Positions 7,521 through 14,690 of a stretch of 27,314 nt of DNA are shown here, piece by piece. The position numbers and the translations under genes were made by a program. Location: contig VBIS01000030.1 of NCBI GenBank assembly GCA_005880605.1, positions 4,906-32,219 of the forward strand, read 5' to 3'. The notes beneath the pieces are model-generated. The model had not been told where the DNA came from and made no database searches. It saw only the letters and a list, made by a program, of their open reading frames with translations. The number at the start of each line of letters is the position of its first letter. The first letter of the stretch is position 1. The DNA is from Chloroflexota bacterium. Its GTDB lineage: Bacteria > Chloroflexota > Dormibacteria > CF-121.

Positions 7521-8832
7521 TTACCCGACGGAGCCGATCATCTCGAGCTGGATCAGGCGATTCAGCTCGACGGCATATTCGATCGGCAGTTCCTTGGTGA
7601 AGGGTTCGATGAAGCCGTTGACGATCATGGTCTCCGCTTCGGCCTTGGTAATGCCGCGGCTCTGCAGGTAGAAGAGCTGCTCGTCCGACACCTTGCTCAC
7701 GGTTGCCTCATGGCCGATGCGGACCTGCGGCTCGTCGACCTCGGTCGTGGGGTACGTGTCCGAGCGCGACTGGTCGTCGAGCAGCAGCGCGTCGCAGCGG
7801 ACGAACGACTTCGAGTTCTTGGCGCCCGGGTAGACCTTGACCAAACCGCGGTACGAGGTCCGACCGCCATTCTTCGAAATCGACTTGGAGACGATGTTCG
7901 AGCTGGTGTTGGGCGCGACGTGAACCGCCTTGCCGCCGGCGTCCTGGTGCTGACCCTTGCCGGCAAAGGCCACGCTCAGCACGTCGCCCTTCGCGCCCGG
8001 CTCCATCAGGTAGATGGAGGGGTACTTCATCGTGATCTGTGAGCCGAGGTTGCCGTCGACCCATTCCATGGATGATCTCGACCACGGCGGAGTGCAGCGA
8101 GTCGGTGGTGTAGATCGGCGCCGTGCAGCCCTCGATGTAGTGCACGAAGCTGTCCTCATCGCAGATGATGAGCGTCCGCTCGAACTGGCCCATGTTCTCG
8201 GCATTGATCCGGAAGTAAGCCTGCAACGGGATTTCCACCTTGACGCCCTTGGGGACGTAGATGAAGGATCCACCGGACCAGACCGCGCTGTTCAAGGCCG
8301 CCATCTTGTTGTCGCCCGGCGGAATGATGGTGCCGAAGTACTGCTTGAAGAGGTCGGGATACTCGCGCAGGGCGCTGTCGGTATCGGTGAAGATCACGCC
8401 CTTCGATTCGAGTTCCTTGTGCAGCGAGTGGTAGACGACCTCCGACTCGTACTGCGCGGCCACGCCGGCCAGGAACTTGCGCTCCGCCTGGGGCACCCCG
8501 AGGCGGTCGAAGGTATTCTTGATGTCGGCCGGCACGTCTTCCCAGGTCTTGCCCTGCTTCTCGGTCGACTTCAGGTAGTAATAGATGTTCTGGAAGTCGA
8601 TGGTCGAGAGGTCGGCCCCCCAGGTGGGCATCTCTTTCTTGTCCCAGGTTTGCAGCGCGCGCAGCCGGAACTTGGTCATCCACTCCGGCTCGTTCTTCAT
8701 CCAGGAGATCTCTTTGACGACCTCCGGGTTGAGCCCGCGCTTGGCTTTGAAGACGAACTTCTCCGGGTCGAAGAAGCCGTACTTTTCCTTGTAGTTGTCG
8801 CCGACGTCAATCCGTGGGATAACGGTTGCCAT
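7521..8832 (-). CDS. sufB: SufB, Fe-S scaffold subunit, with internal loss and frameshift
   Basis: SufB is the catalytic core of the SufBCD scaffold, receiving sulfur and building the cluster. The frame from ATG 8832 is normal through GVKVEIPLQAYFRI, EGCTAPIYTTDSLHSAVVEII. About 33-34 residues that families carry next (CRYTTIQNW...NLVTKRA region) are absent; the sequence then resumes one base out of frame at 8069 as MEWVDGNLGSQITMKYP. It continues normally through GKGQHQDAG, SKSISKNGGRTSYRG and RCDALLLDD, whose Cys corresponds to E. coli Cys405, and ends in the typical ELNRLIQLEM...GSVG. The start overlaps the sufC stop by one base (TAATG). The surrounding sequence is well conserved, so the lesion is recent or artefactual. 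Confidence 0.92.
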
Positions 8833-9623
8833 TAACTTGCCTCCAACGCCGCCGGCGCCTTGGCCGGCTCTTTGACCCATTCCGAGTAGCCTTTTGCCTC
8901 CAACCAGTCGGCGAGCTCCGGCCCACCCGAGCGAACGAACTCGCCGTTCACCAGGACGTGCACGTAATCCGGCTTGATGAACTTCAGGACGCGGGTGTAG
9001 TGGGTGATGATCATGACGCCGAGCTCCGGACCGCGCATCCGGTTGACGGCATCGCTCACGAACTTGATGGAGTCGATGTCGAGTCCAGAGTCGGTCTCGT
9101 CGAGGATCGCGATCTCCGGCTTGAGCACCGCCATCTGCAGGATCTCAGCGCGCTTCTTCTCACCGCCGGAGAACCCCTCGTTGACATAGCGAGAGAGGAA
9201 GGAATCGTCCATCCGCAGCACCGACATCTCGTCCTTCAACATGGCGCGGAATTCTTTGACGTTGATCGCCTTCGATTTGTCTTTGCCGTCGTAGCCGCGC
9301 TTGGCGTTGATCGCGGTCCGCAGGAAGTTCGACATCGTGATCCCGGGGACGACCACCGGGTACTGCAGGGCGAGGAACATGCCCAGCTTGGCGCGTTCCT
9401 CGGGCTGCAGGGTCAGGATGTCCTTGCCTTTGAACAGCACCTGGCCCCCGAGCACCTTGTAGTTGGGGTGGCCCATCAGGGTATGCGAGAGCGTGCTCTT
9501 GCCGGACCCGTTGGGGCCCATCACGGCGTGCACCTCGCCCTTGTTGACCGAGAGCGAGACGCCTTTGAGGATCTCCCGGCCTTCGACGCTGACCCGAAGA
9601 TCCTTGATCTCAAAATCTGCCAT
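8832..9623 (-). CDS. sufC: SufC, ABC-type ATPase of the SufBCD complex
   Basis: Soluble ABC ATPase that drives conformational change in SufBD. The 263-residue product carries Walker A GPNGSGKST (about residues 36-44), a Q-loop in LALQYPVVVPG, the signature FSGGEKKRAEI, Walker B in PEIAILDETDSGLD and the switch His in MIITHYTRVL. This is a full-length, undamaged family member. ATG 9623 is preceded by AGGGG at good spacing; a Met further upstream lies inside sufU and is discarded. The gene is 43 bases after sufU, the widest gap in the operon, and its stop overlaps sufB. Confidence 0.97.
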   Translation of the reverse strand: MADFEIKDLRVSVEGREILKGVSLSVNKGEVHAVMGPNGSGKSTLSHTLMGHPNYKVLGGQVLFKGKDILTLQPEERAKLGMFLALQYPVVVPGITMSNFLRTAINAKRGYDGKDKSKAINVKEFRAMLKDEMSVLRMDDSFLSRYVNEGFSGGEKKRAEILQMAVLKPEIAILDETDSGLDIDSIKFVSDAVNRMRGPELGVMIITHYTRVLKFIKPDYVHVLVNGEFVRSGGPELADWLEAKGYSEWVKEPAKAPAALEAS

Positions 9624-9666
9624 AGCCCCTATCAGTTTACCCTCGGCCTGCGTATTCAAATCGAAT

Positions 9667-10050
9667 TCAGTCCTCCTCATGGCTCTCGCCGTTGAGCGCG
9701 ACCCGCAGCGTGTTCACCGACAGCGTCGCGCACTTCATCCGCGCCGGGCTGATCTGGATGCCCAGCTCCTCCAGCAGATCTTTGGTGGGAAAGCTCTTCA
9801 GCTCCGCCACCGGCTTGCCGACGATCATGTCGGTCAGCATCGAGGCCGAAGCCTGGCTGATGGCGCAACCCCGGCCGCGGAAGCTGACCTCACCGAGCTT
9901 GCCGTCGTCGAGCTTGAGGTAGAGGGTGATGACGTCGCCGCAGAGCGGGTTGTCGCCCTCCTGGGTGATGTCGGCATCAGCGAGCTCCCCGAAGTGGTGC
10001 GGGTTCTTGTAGTGCTCGAGGATCTGCTCGCGGTAGAGATCGTCACCCAT
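9667..10050 (-). CDS. sufU: SufU, sulfur-accepting zinc protein
   Basis: SufU takes persulfide sulfur from SufS and passes it to the scaffold. The 127-residue product begins MGDDLYREQILEHYKNP and shows the zinc/ligand set C37 (NPLCGD, with D39), C62 (GCAISQAS) and C107 (RMKCATLSV). The start at ATG 10050 lies two bases after the sufS stop, so the pair is translated together, as expected for the SufS-SufU partnership. The segment before C107 is short compared with Bacillus SufU, but all ligands are present. Confidence 0.96.
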   Translation of the reverse strand: MGDDLYREQILEHYKNPHHFGELADADITQEGDNPLCGDVITLYLKLDDGKLGEVSFRGRGCAISQASASMLTDMIVGKPVAELKSFPTKDLLEELGIQISPARMKCATLSVNTLRVALNGESHEED

Positions 10051-10052
10051 AG

Positions 10053-11288
10053 TTATGCGAACACCTTCTGGGCCTTCTGAATTCCGCTGACCAGCTGGTC
10101 GACCTCGTCCGGCTGGTTGTAGATGTAGAAGCTGGCGCGGGTGGTGGCCGGAACCCCGAGCCGATCCATCAGCGGCTGGGTGCAATGATGCCCGGCGCGC
10201 ACCGCGATGCCCTCACGATCGACCAGTGTCGCCAGGTCATGGGGGTGGATGTCGGGGATCGTGAACGAGATCGAGCCGCCGTGGATCTCGGGGTCGCGCG
10301 GGCCGTAGAGCACGATGCCGGGAATCTCCTGTAATTTCTCGAGCGCGTAATCCACGAGCGTGCGCTCGTGAGTGCGAACTTGGTCCATCCCGAGATTCTT
10401 GAGGTAGTCGACCGCCGCGCCCAGGCCGATGCCTTCCGCCACGCTTGGCGTGCCGGCCTCGAACTTCCACGGAAGGTCGTTCCAGCTGGCCTCGTGGAGC
10501 TTGACCCGCTTGATCATGTCACCGCCGCCAAGGAAGGGCGGCATCGCCTCCAGCAGCGCCCGCCGTGCCCAGAGCACGCCAATCCCGGTGGGCCCGCACA
10601 TCTTGTGGCCGCTAAAGGCGTAGAAGTCGACGTCGAGGTCCCGGACGTCAACCGCCATATGCGGCACGGCCTGCGCCCCGTCGATGAGCACCAGCGCGCC
10701 GGCGCGATGCGCGGCGGCGGTGATCGCCTTGATCGGATTGATGGTCCCCAGCGTGTTCGATTGGTGCGTGATCGCCAGCAGGCGGACGCCCTCCAGCCGG
10801 GCGTCCAGCTCGTCGAGCTGCAGCATGCCCTGGTCATCGATGCGGAGGAACTCGAGGCTGGCCCCGACCTCCTGTGCCAGCAGTTGCCAGGGAACGAGGT
10901 TGCTGTGATGCTCCATCTCGGTCAGCAGGATGCGATCGCCGTTGCGAATGTTGGCCCGGCCCCAGCTGTAGCGCACGAGGTTGATGGCCTCGGTAGTGTT
11001 GCGAGTGAAGATGACTTCCTTGCCGGAGGCGGCGTTGATGAACGCCACCACCTGCTGCCGGGCCGACTCGTAGGCCGCGGTCGCCTCCTCGCTGATGGTG
11101 TAAACGCCCCGATGCGGGTTGGCGTTGTAGCGTCGGTAGTAGTCGTCCATGATGTCGATCACAACCGCCGGTTTCTGCGAGGTGGCGGCGCTGTCGAGAT
11201 AGACCAGGGGCTTGCCATTGATGCTGCGCCCGAGAATCGGGAAGTCGGCACGCACCGCCGTGGCGTTGATCGCCCGGGCCTCGATCAT
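10053..11288 (-). CDS. sufS: SufS, group II cysteine desulfurase
   Basis: PLP enzyme that takes sulfur from L-cysteine for cluster assembly. Starting at ATG 11288 it has 411 residues, a normal length. The PLP lysine is K229 in FSGHKMCGPTG; the persulfide-forming cysteine is C369 in RAGHHCTQPL; THQSNTLGTINP and EMEHHSNLVPW are also family blocks. An apparent extension to 11408 is out-of-frame translation of the rrf2 gene. ATG overlaps the rrf2 stop by four bases (ATGA), placing desulfurase and regulator in one transcript. Confidence 0.97.
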   Translation of the reverse strand: MIEARAINATAVRADFPILGRSINGKPLVYLDSAATSQKPAVVIDIMDDYYRRYNANPHRGVYTISEEATAAYESARQQVVAFINAASGKEVIFTRNTTEAINLVRYSWGRANIRNGDRILLTEMEHHSNLVPWQLLAQEVGASLEFLRIDDQGMLQLDELDARLEGVRLLAITHQSNTLGTINPIKAITAAAHRAGALVLIDGAQAVPHMAVDVRDLDVDFYAFSGHKMCGPTGIGVLWARRALLEAMPPFLGGGDMIKRVKLHEASWNDLPWKFEAGTPSVAEGIGLGAAVDYLKNLGMDQVRTHERTLVDYALEKLQEIPGIVLYGPRDPEIHGGSISFTIPDIHPHDLATLVDREGIAVRAGHHCTQPLMDRLGVPATTRASFYIYNQPDEVDQLVSGIQKAQKVFA

Positions 11289-11710
11289 GCCGGCTGCGCC
11301 TCGTGCATCAGGTCCGCGACCGTCACCGACTGCAGCGTCGACGTGATGGTTCCCTGCAGCTTCTCCCAGAAGGCGTGGGCCGAGCACGGAGTGTCCTGGT
11401 GGGTGCATTCGCCGGGACCACCGCCCTCCGCCAGGCAGCTGACCGGGGCCAGCGTCCCCTCGAGGCTGCGCACGATGTCGGCCATCGAAATGGCGGCCGG
11501 ACGGCGGGCCAGCGTGTAGCCGCCCTTGACGCCCATCCGGCTGGTTACGAGTCCGGCGCGACGCAGCTGCCCGGCGATCTGCTCCAGGTACGACTGCGGC
11601 AGCCCCTCCTGTTCCGCGAGCTCGGCCAGCGGCGTGGGCCCGAGCCCATAGCCGCGGCCCAGACGTACCATGACGCGGATTCCGTATTCGGAGCGGGTAG
11701 AGAATCTCAT
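11285..11710 (-). CDS. Rrf2-family Fe-S-sensing regulator of the SUF operon
   Basis: Winged-helix Rrf2 regulator, 141 residues, first gene of the SUF operon. The N-terminal DNA-binding part (MRFSTRSEYGIRVMVRL, then the recognition helix around LPQSYLEQIAGQLRRAGLV, wing MGVKGGYTLAR) is standard. A cysteine set follows: C92, C102 and C109 with a nearby His112. This resembles the three-Cys/His [2Fe-2S] site of IscR, but the spacing (X9, X6) is wider than IscR's X5, X5. It probably represses the operon when loaded with a cluster; this is inference from family and position. A ribosome binding site GGAG lies five bases before ATG 11710. Confidence 0.93.
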   Translation of the reverse strand: MRFSTRSEYGIRVMVRLGRGYGLGPTPLAELAEQEGLPQSYLEQIAGQLRRAGLVTSRMGVKGGYTLARRPAAISMADIVRSLEGTLAPVSCLAEGGGPGECTHQDTPCSAHAFWEKLQGTITSTLQSVTVADLMHEAQPA

Positions 11711-11715
11711 AGATC

Positions 11716-11747
11716 TCCGACCGGATTAGTCGGACATCCCAAGTATA
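11716..11747 (-). promoter_or_regulatory. SUF operon promoter with candidate Rrf2 operator
   Basis: A near-consensus -10 TATACT (11747-11742) on the minus strand lies 32 bases before the regulator's ATG. An inverted repeat TCCGAC-N7-GTCGGA (11716-11734) covers the expected start site just downstream, a typical position for a repressor. No good -35 is found. Autoregulation is inferred. Confidence 0.5.
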
Positions 11748-11779
11748 GCGGGCGGGGAGTTGCCGAGGCGACGTTCCCG

Positions 11780-11785
11780 TAACGT
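11780..11785 (+). promoter_or_regulatory. Candidate -10 element for a leaderless flavin reductase transcript
   Basis: TAACGT ends six bases before the GTG start at 11792, and no ribosome binding site is present. The -35 region is not recognisable. Confidence 0.25.
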
Positions 11786-11791
11786 ATCGGC

Positions 11792-12280
11792 GTGACCCAG
11801 CCCCTGGAGAAATCGTCCTTTCGCCACGTCATGGGGCACTTCGCCAGCGGCGTCACCATCATGACCACGACCGCATCCGGGCGAATGCACGGCATGACGG
11901 TCAGCGCCTTTGCCTCGCAGTCGCTCGACCCCTTACTGATCCTGGTTTCGGTGGAGCGATCGACGGAGATGCACAAGCTGGTGATGGCGAGCCGCGCCTT
12001 TGCCATCAACATCCTCGGGGAGCACGGCGAAGGCACCGCCCGCTTCTTCGCCGACAACGCGCGGCTCAAGGGCCCGGAGTTCGTGGAAGGCGCCTACCAC
12101 CTGGGCGTCAGCGGCGCGCCGCTCCTCAACGAGGCGAGCGCCTATCTCGAGGCAATCGTGGACAGCACGCTCGAGGCGGGCGACCACTCGATCGTCGTGG
12201 GACGGGTGATCGCGTTGGAGGTTCGCCGCGACGCCGAACCCCTCATCTATTACCGCAGCGGCTATCGCCGCCTCGGCTAG
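11792..12280 (+). CDS. Flavin reductase-like (FMN-binding split barrel) protein
   Basis: FMN-binding flavin reductase domain protein, 162 residues, of the HpaC/RutF kind that supply reduced flavin to a monooxygenase, or a free-standing flavoprotein. It starts FRHVMGHFASGVTIMTT, followed by GMTVSAFASQSLDPLLILVSV, FAINILGEHGE and the end GDHSIVVGRVIALE, YYRSGYRRLG, all family hallmarks. GTG at 11792 has no Shine-Dalgarno; TAACGT ends six bases before it, so the mRNA may be leaderless. No monooxygenase gene lies next to it. It is divergent from the SUF operon and convergent with the zinc-ribbon gene, sharing CTAG at the stops. Confidence 0.9.
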   Translation: MTQPLEKSSFRHVMGHFASGVTIMTTTASGRMHGMTVSAFASQSLDPLLILVSVERSTEMHKLVMASRAFAINILGEHGEGTARFFADNARLKGPEFVEGAYHLGVSGAPLLNEASAYLEAIVDSTLEAGDHSIVVGRVIALEVRRDAEPLIYYRSGYRRLG

Positions 12281-12621
12281 TCGTCGAGCAGGTCGGTCAG
12301 CTTGCCGCTGAAAGCCGAGAGTCGCTGATGGGCATCGAGCACTTCGTCGTGGGTGAGTGGATCGCCCTCGATCTCGTCCGCGTCCCGCGGCGACGGTGCC
12401 GCCACGTGGCTGACTTCTTCGACAGCGTTGACGATCGATCCGGCGAACTCGACGTGAAGGAAGAAGGAGTCGCGGCAGCGGCCGCACGTCACCTGCACGA
12501 TCAGTTTGTTGTTGTGGTTGCCGATCTTGCGGAGCTGCGATCCCTTGTGGTTACTGCCGCACACGCGGCATCGGTAATTACGAGCCTGGGACCGCAGGAA
12601 CTCCAGGATGGGATCTTCCAT
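12277..12621 (-). CDS. Zinc-ribbon hypothetical protein
   Basis: A 114-residue protein with two CxxC knuckles, C18-x-x-C21 (RCRVCGS) and C46-x-x-C49 (TCGRCRD), about 25 residues apart: a zinc ribbon. The C-terminal half is acidic (DADEIEGDPLTHDEV...) and ends KLTDLLDD. The first half is basic and includes GNHNNKLIVQVTCGRC, which could bind nucleic acid. There is no membrane segment. I do not recognise a named family. It is divergent from surE and has its own promoter-like TATACT at 12640-12635. Confidence 0.78.
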   Translation of the reverse strand: MEDPILEFLRSQARNYRCRVCGSNHKGSQLRKIGNHNNKLIVQVTCGRCRDSFFLHVEFAGSIVNAVEEVSHVAAPSPRDADEIEGDPLTHDEVLDAHQRLSAFSGKLTDLLDD

Positions 12622-12632
12622 CGTCGCCCGGT

Positions 12633-12647
12633 CCAGTATAGGACTGG
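12633..12647 (-). promoter_or_regulatory. Palindrome over the zinc-ribbon gene's -10
   Basis: CCAGT-N5-ACTGG (12633-12647) contains the minus-strand -10 TATACT (12640-12635), the same hexamer as at the SUF promoter. The ATG follows 13 bases after it, giving a leader of about six bases. It sits in the 53-base gap divergent to surE, so it could control both genes. Confidence 0.4.
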
Positions 12648-12674
12648 GGAAGGCGCATCATTGATGGCGGAATC

Positions 12675-13442
12675 GTGGCAAAACCGCTGATCCTCTTGAC
12701 CAATGACGACGGCATCTACGCCCAGGGCATCCTCGCCGCCTGGCAGGAATTGCGCAAGATCGGGGAGGTCGAGGTGGTCGCGCCGGATGCCGAACGAAGC
12801 GCGGTCGGCCACGCGATCACGCTCCTGCTTCCCCTCCGCGCCAAGGAAGTGGTGCGACGCAACGTGCGCTTCGGCTACGCCGTCAACGGTATGCCGGCGG
12901 ACTGCGTCAAGATCGCGGTCAAAGCGATCCTGCCGCGCCCGCCTGACCTGGTGGTCTCCGGGATCAACCTGGGCTCGAACACCGGCACCAACGTCATCTA
13001 CTCGGGCACGGTCAGCGCCGCGACCGAGGCGCGCATCCTTGGCATTCCATCGATCGCGGTCTCGCTCGCGACCTTCACCCACCCCGACTTCACCTACGCC
13101 GCAAAGTTCACGCGCAAGCTCGCGCTGCAGGTGATCGCCAAGGGACTGCCCGACAAGACGCTATTGAACGTCAACATCCCGAACATCCCCGAGGAGAAGA
13201 TCAAAGGCGTCGCCATCACCCGGCAGGGCGACTCGCGCGTCGAGGAACGGTTCGAGAAGCGCACCGATCCCCGCAACCAGACCTACTACTGGCTGGACGG
13301 CACCTTCAAGCTCCAGGAGCTCGAGGAGCACGCCGATGCGGCGATGGTGAGCGATGGCTACGTGTCGATCACGCCGGTGCAGTACGACCTCACCGCCTAT
13401 CCGGCGATCGACGTGCTGGAGCACTGGAAGCTCCAGCCTTAG
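12675..13442 (+). CDS. surE: SurE, 5'/3'-nucleotidase
   Basis: Metal-dependent survival protein E; hydrolyses nucleoside monophosphates and is linked to stationary-phase survival. The 255-residue product starts at GTG 12675 (MAKPLILLTNDDG). The metal site is seen as D11 and D12, S42 in APDAERSAVGH and N98 in SGINLGSNTG; GTVSAATEAR follows. The length is usual for the family. No strong ribosome binding site is seen. Its stop overlaps that of the FAH-family gene by four bases on the opposite strand. Confidence 0.97.
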   Translation: MAKPLILLTNDDGIYAQGILAAWQELRKIGEVEVVAPDAERSAVGHAITLLLPLRAKEVVRRNVRFGYAVNGMPADCVKIAVKAILPRPPDLVVSGINLGSNTGTNVIYSGTVSAATEARILGIPSIAVSLATFTHPDFTYAAKFTRKLALQVIAKGLPDKTLLNVNIPNIPEEKIKGVAITRQGDSRVEERFEKRTDPRNQTYYWLDGTFKLQELEEHADAAMVSDGYVSITPVQYDLTAYPAIDVLEHWKLQP

Positions 13443-14356
13443 CGAACCAGGTTCCTCAACACCCCGATACGCTCGATCTCGGCCTCAATCACGTCGCCGG
13501 GTTTGAGGTACTCCGGTGGTTTGCGTCCGTCGCCAACGCCTTGCGGAGTTCCGGTCGAGATGCAGTCCCCCGGCTCGAGCGTCATGCCCGCGGACAGATC
13601 CGCGATGATCCGCGCCACCGAGAAAATCATGTCGCCGGTGTTGCTGTCTTGCTTTTTGACCCCATTGACCGACAGCTGGAGGCGCAGACGCTGGGGATCC
13701 GGAATCTCGTCGGCCGTCACGATTACGGGTCCCATGGGGCAGCTGCCGTCGAGGGACTTGCCCTTGAACCACTGGGAGGTGCGGAACTGGAGGTCGCGTG
13801 CCGACACGTCGTTGAAGATGGTGTAGCCGAAGACGTGCTCGAGGGCGTGCCCCTCGGGAATGTCTCGTCCCCCGCGTCCGATGACGACGCCAAGCTCGAC
13901 TTCCCAGTCCAGCCGCGTCGTCAGGCCCTGCGGGTACGGGATTGCGTCCTCTGGGCCGCTGACGGTGGTCGGCGGCTTGGTGAAGTAAATCGGCGCCGTG
14001 GGCGGCGCGTTTCCCGACTCGGCGGCGTGCGCCGCATAGTTCTGACCGAGGCAGAACACGTTCTTCCTCGGCCGAGGGATCGGTGCATGCCACCGGACCC
14101 GGTCGCGGGCATACGCCAGCCCCGCCTCCGCGTCCTGCGCCAGGTCGTGCGTGGAGAGCTCGGCCAAAAAATGCCCACACAGTTCCGCCGCGTGCTGCCT
14201 GGCGGACGGGCCGGCCGCGAGCAACTCGAGCATGTCGGCCGGCAAACGCAGGCCGTCGTGCAGATGAGAGTACCGATCCAGGTCCAGCACGGCGCGGCCA
14301 CAGTCGGCGCCGAGGCGCGGCGCGCCACCGTCGACCGAGTAGGTGCCCAGCCTCAT
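13439..14356 (-). CDS. Fumarylacetoacetate hydrolase (FAH) family protein
   Basis: A 305-residue FAH-family enzyme of the type that hydrolyses acylpyruvates or isomerises/decarboxylates 2-hydroxyhepta-2,4-dienedioate intermediates in aromatic compound breakdown. The domain begins at about residue 100 (NVFCLGQNYAAHAAE). Metal ligands are expected in LDWEVELGVVIG (two Glu) and FNDVSARDLQ (Asp); GDCISTGTPQGVG and LKPGDVIEAEIE close the fold. The N-terminal 90 residues are the usual variable domain. Substrate cannot be told. The location next to the Hcr-like reductase hints at aromatic catabolism, but no other ring-cleavage gene is seen. Confidence 0.93.
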   Translation of the reverse strand: MRLGTYSVDGGAPRLGADCGRAVLDLDRYSHLHDGLRLPADMLELLAAGPSARQHAAELCGHFLAELSTHDLAQDAEAGLAYARDRVRWHAPIPRPRKNVFCLGQNYAAHAAESGNAPPTAPIYFTKPPTTVSGPEDAIPYPQGLTTRLDWEVELGVVIGRGGRDIPEGHALEHVFGYTIFNDVSARDLQFRTSQWFKGKSLDGSCPMGPVIVTADEIPDPQRLRLQLSVNGVKKQDSNTGDMIFSVARIIADLSAGMTLEPGDCISTGTPQGVGDGRKPPEYLKPGDVIEAEIERIGVLRNLVR

Positions 14357-14690
14357 GGCGGCACCAAGCTTACGTCGCCGAGCTTAAAAGAGGCAGGCGA
14401 TGCGGCCGGCTACTGCGGCGCGCACATCGGTTGCACCCTGCCCGGTCCGATGCTGCGACAGCTGAGACCGGACACCGCGGTCTCGGGATTGGCGGTTGCG
14501 ACTGGGAATGGCCTTGACGCGGGCGCCACCGGTGCCCCGTTGGCCGGACGATCCACGGGCACGCCCGGATGCTGGCTGACGTCAGAAGGCGCTGACAAAC
14601 GGCACAGGACCGCCGCCAGGCCGGCAACACCTCTCCTCACGGATGGTTATAACGCGGGCCGGCGACCCCTCTCACGGGTTGCCGCAGCCG
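14357..14690. other. Intergenic region of 334 bases
   Basis: The longest gap without a clear gene. On the minus strand TATAAC (14650-14645 region) lies five bases before a GTG at 14640 that opens a 76-codon ORF (14640-14410). Its protein is Ala/Pro/Arg rich with a short hydrophobic start and two cysteines near the end; it lacks a ribosome binding site and recognisable family features, so I leave it uncalled. An 8-bp palindrome TGACGTCA is at 14577-14584. The FAH gene's own promoter must lie at the 14357 end, where minus-strand TAAGCT precedes the ATG by ten bases. Confidence 0.5.

Noticed and set aside
6001..8832. Programmed +1 frameshifting in sufB and sufD
   Set aside because: A shift alone would not restore the missing conserved residues, and no slippery site or stimulating structure is apparent.
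11289..11408. N-terminal extension of sufS to 11408
   Set aside because: It overlaps the rrf2 coding region; ATG 11288 gives the normal length and an ATGA overlap.
14410..14640. 76-codon minus-strand ORF in the gap before the FAH-family gene
   Set aside because: It has a TATAAC near the GTG but no ribosome binding site, no family match by eye and biased composition; kept only as a note in the intergenic entry.
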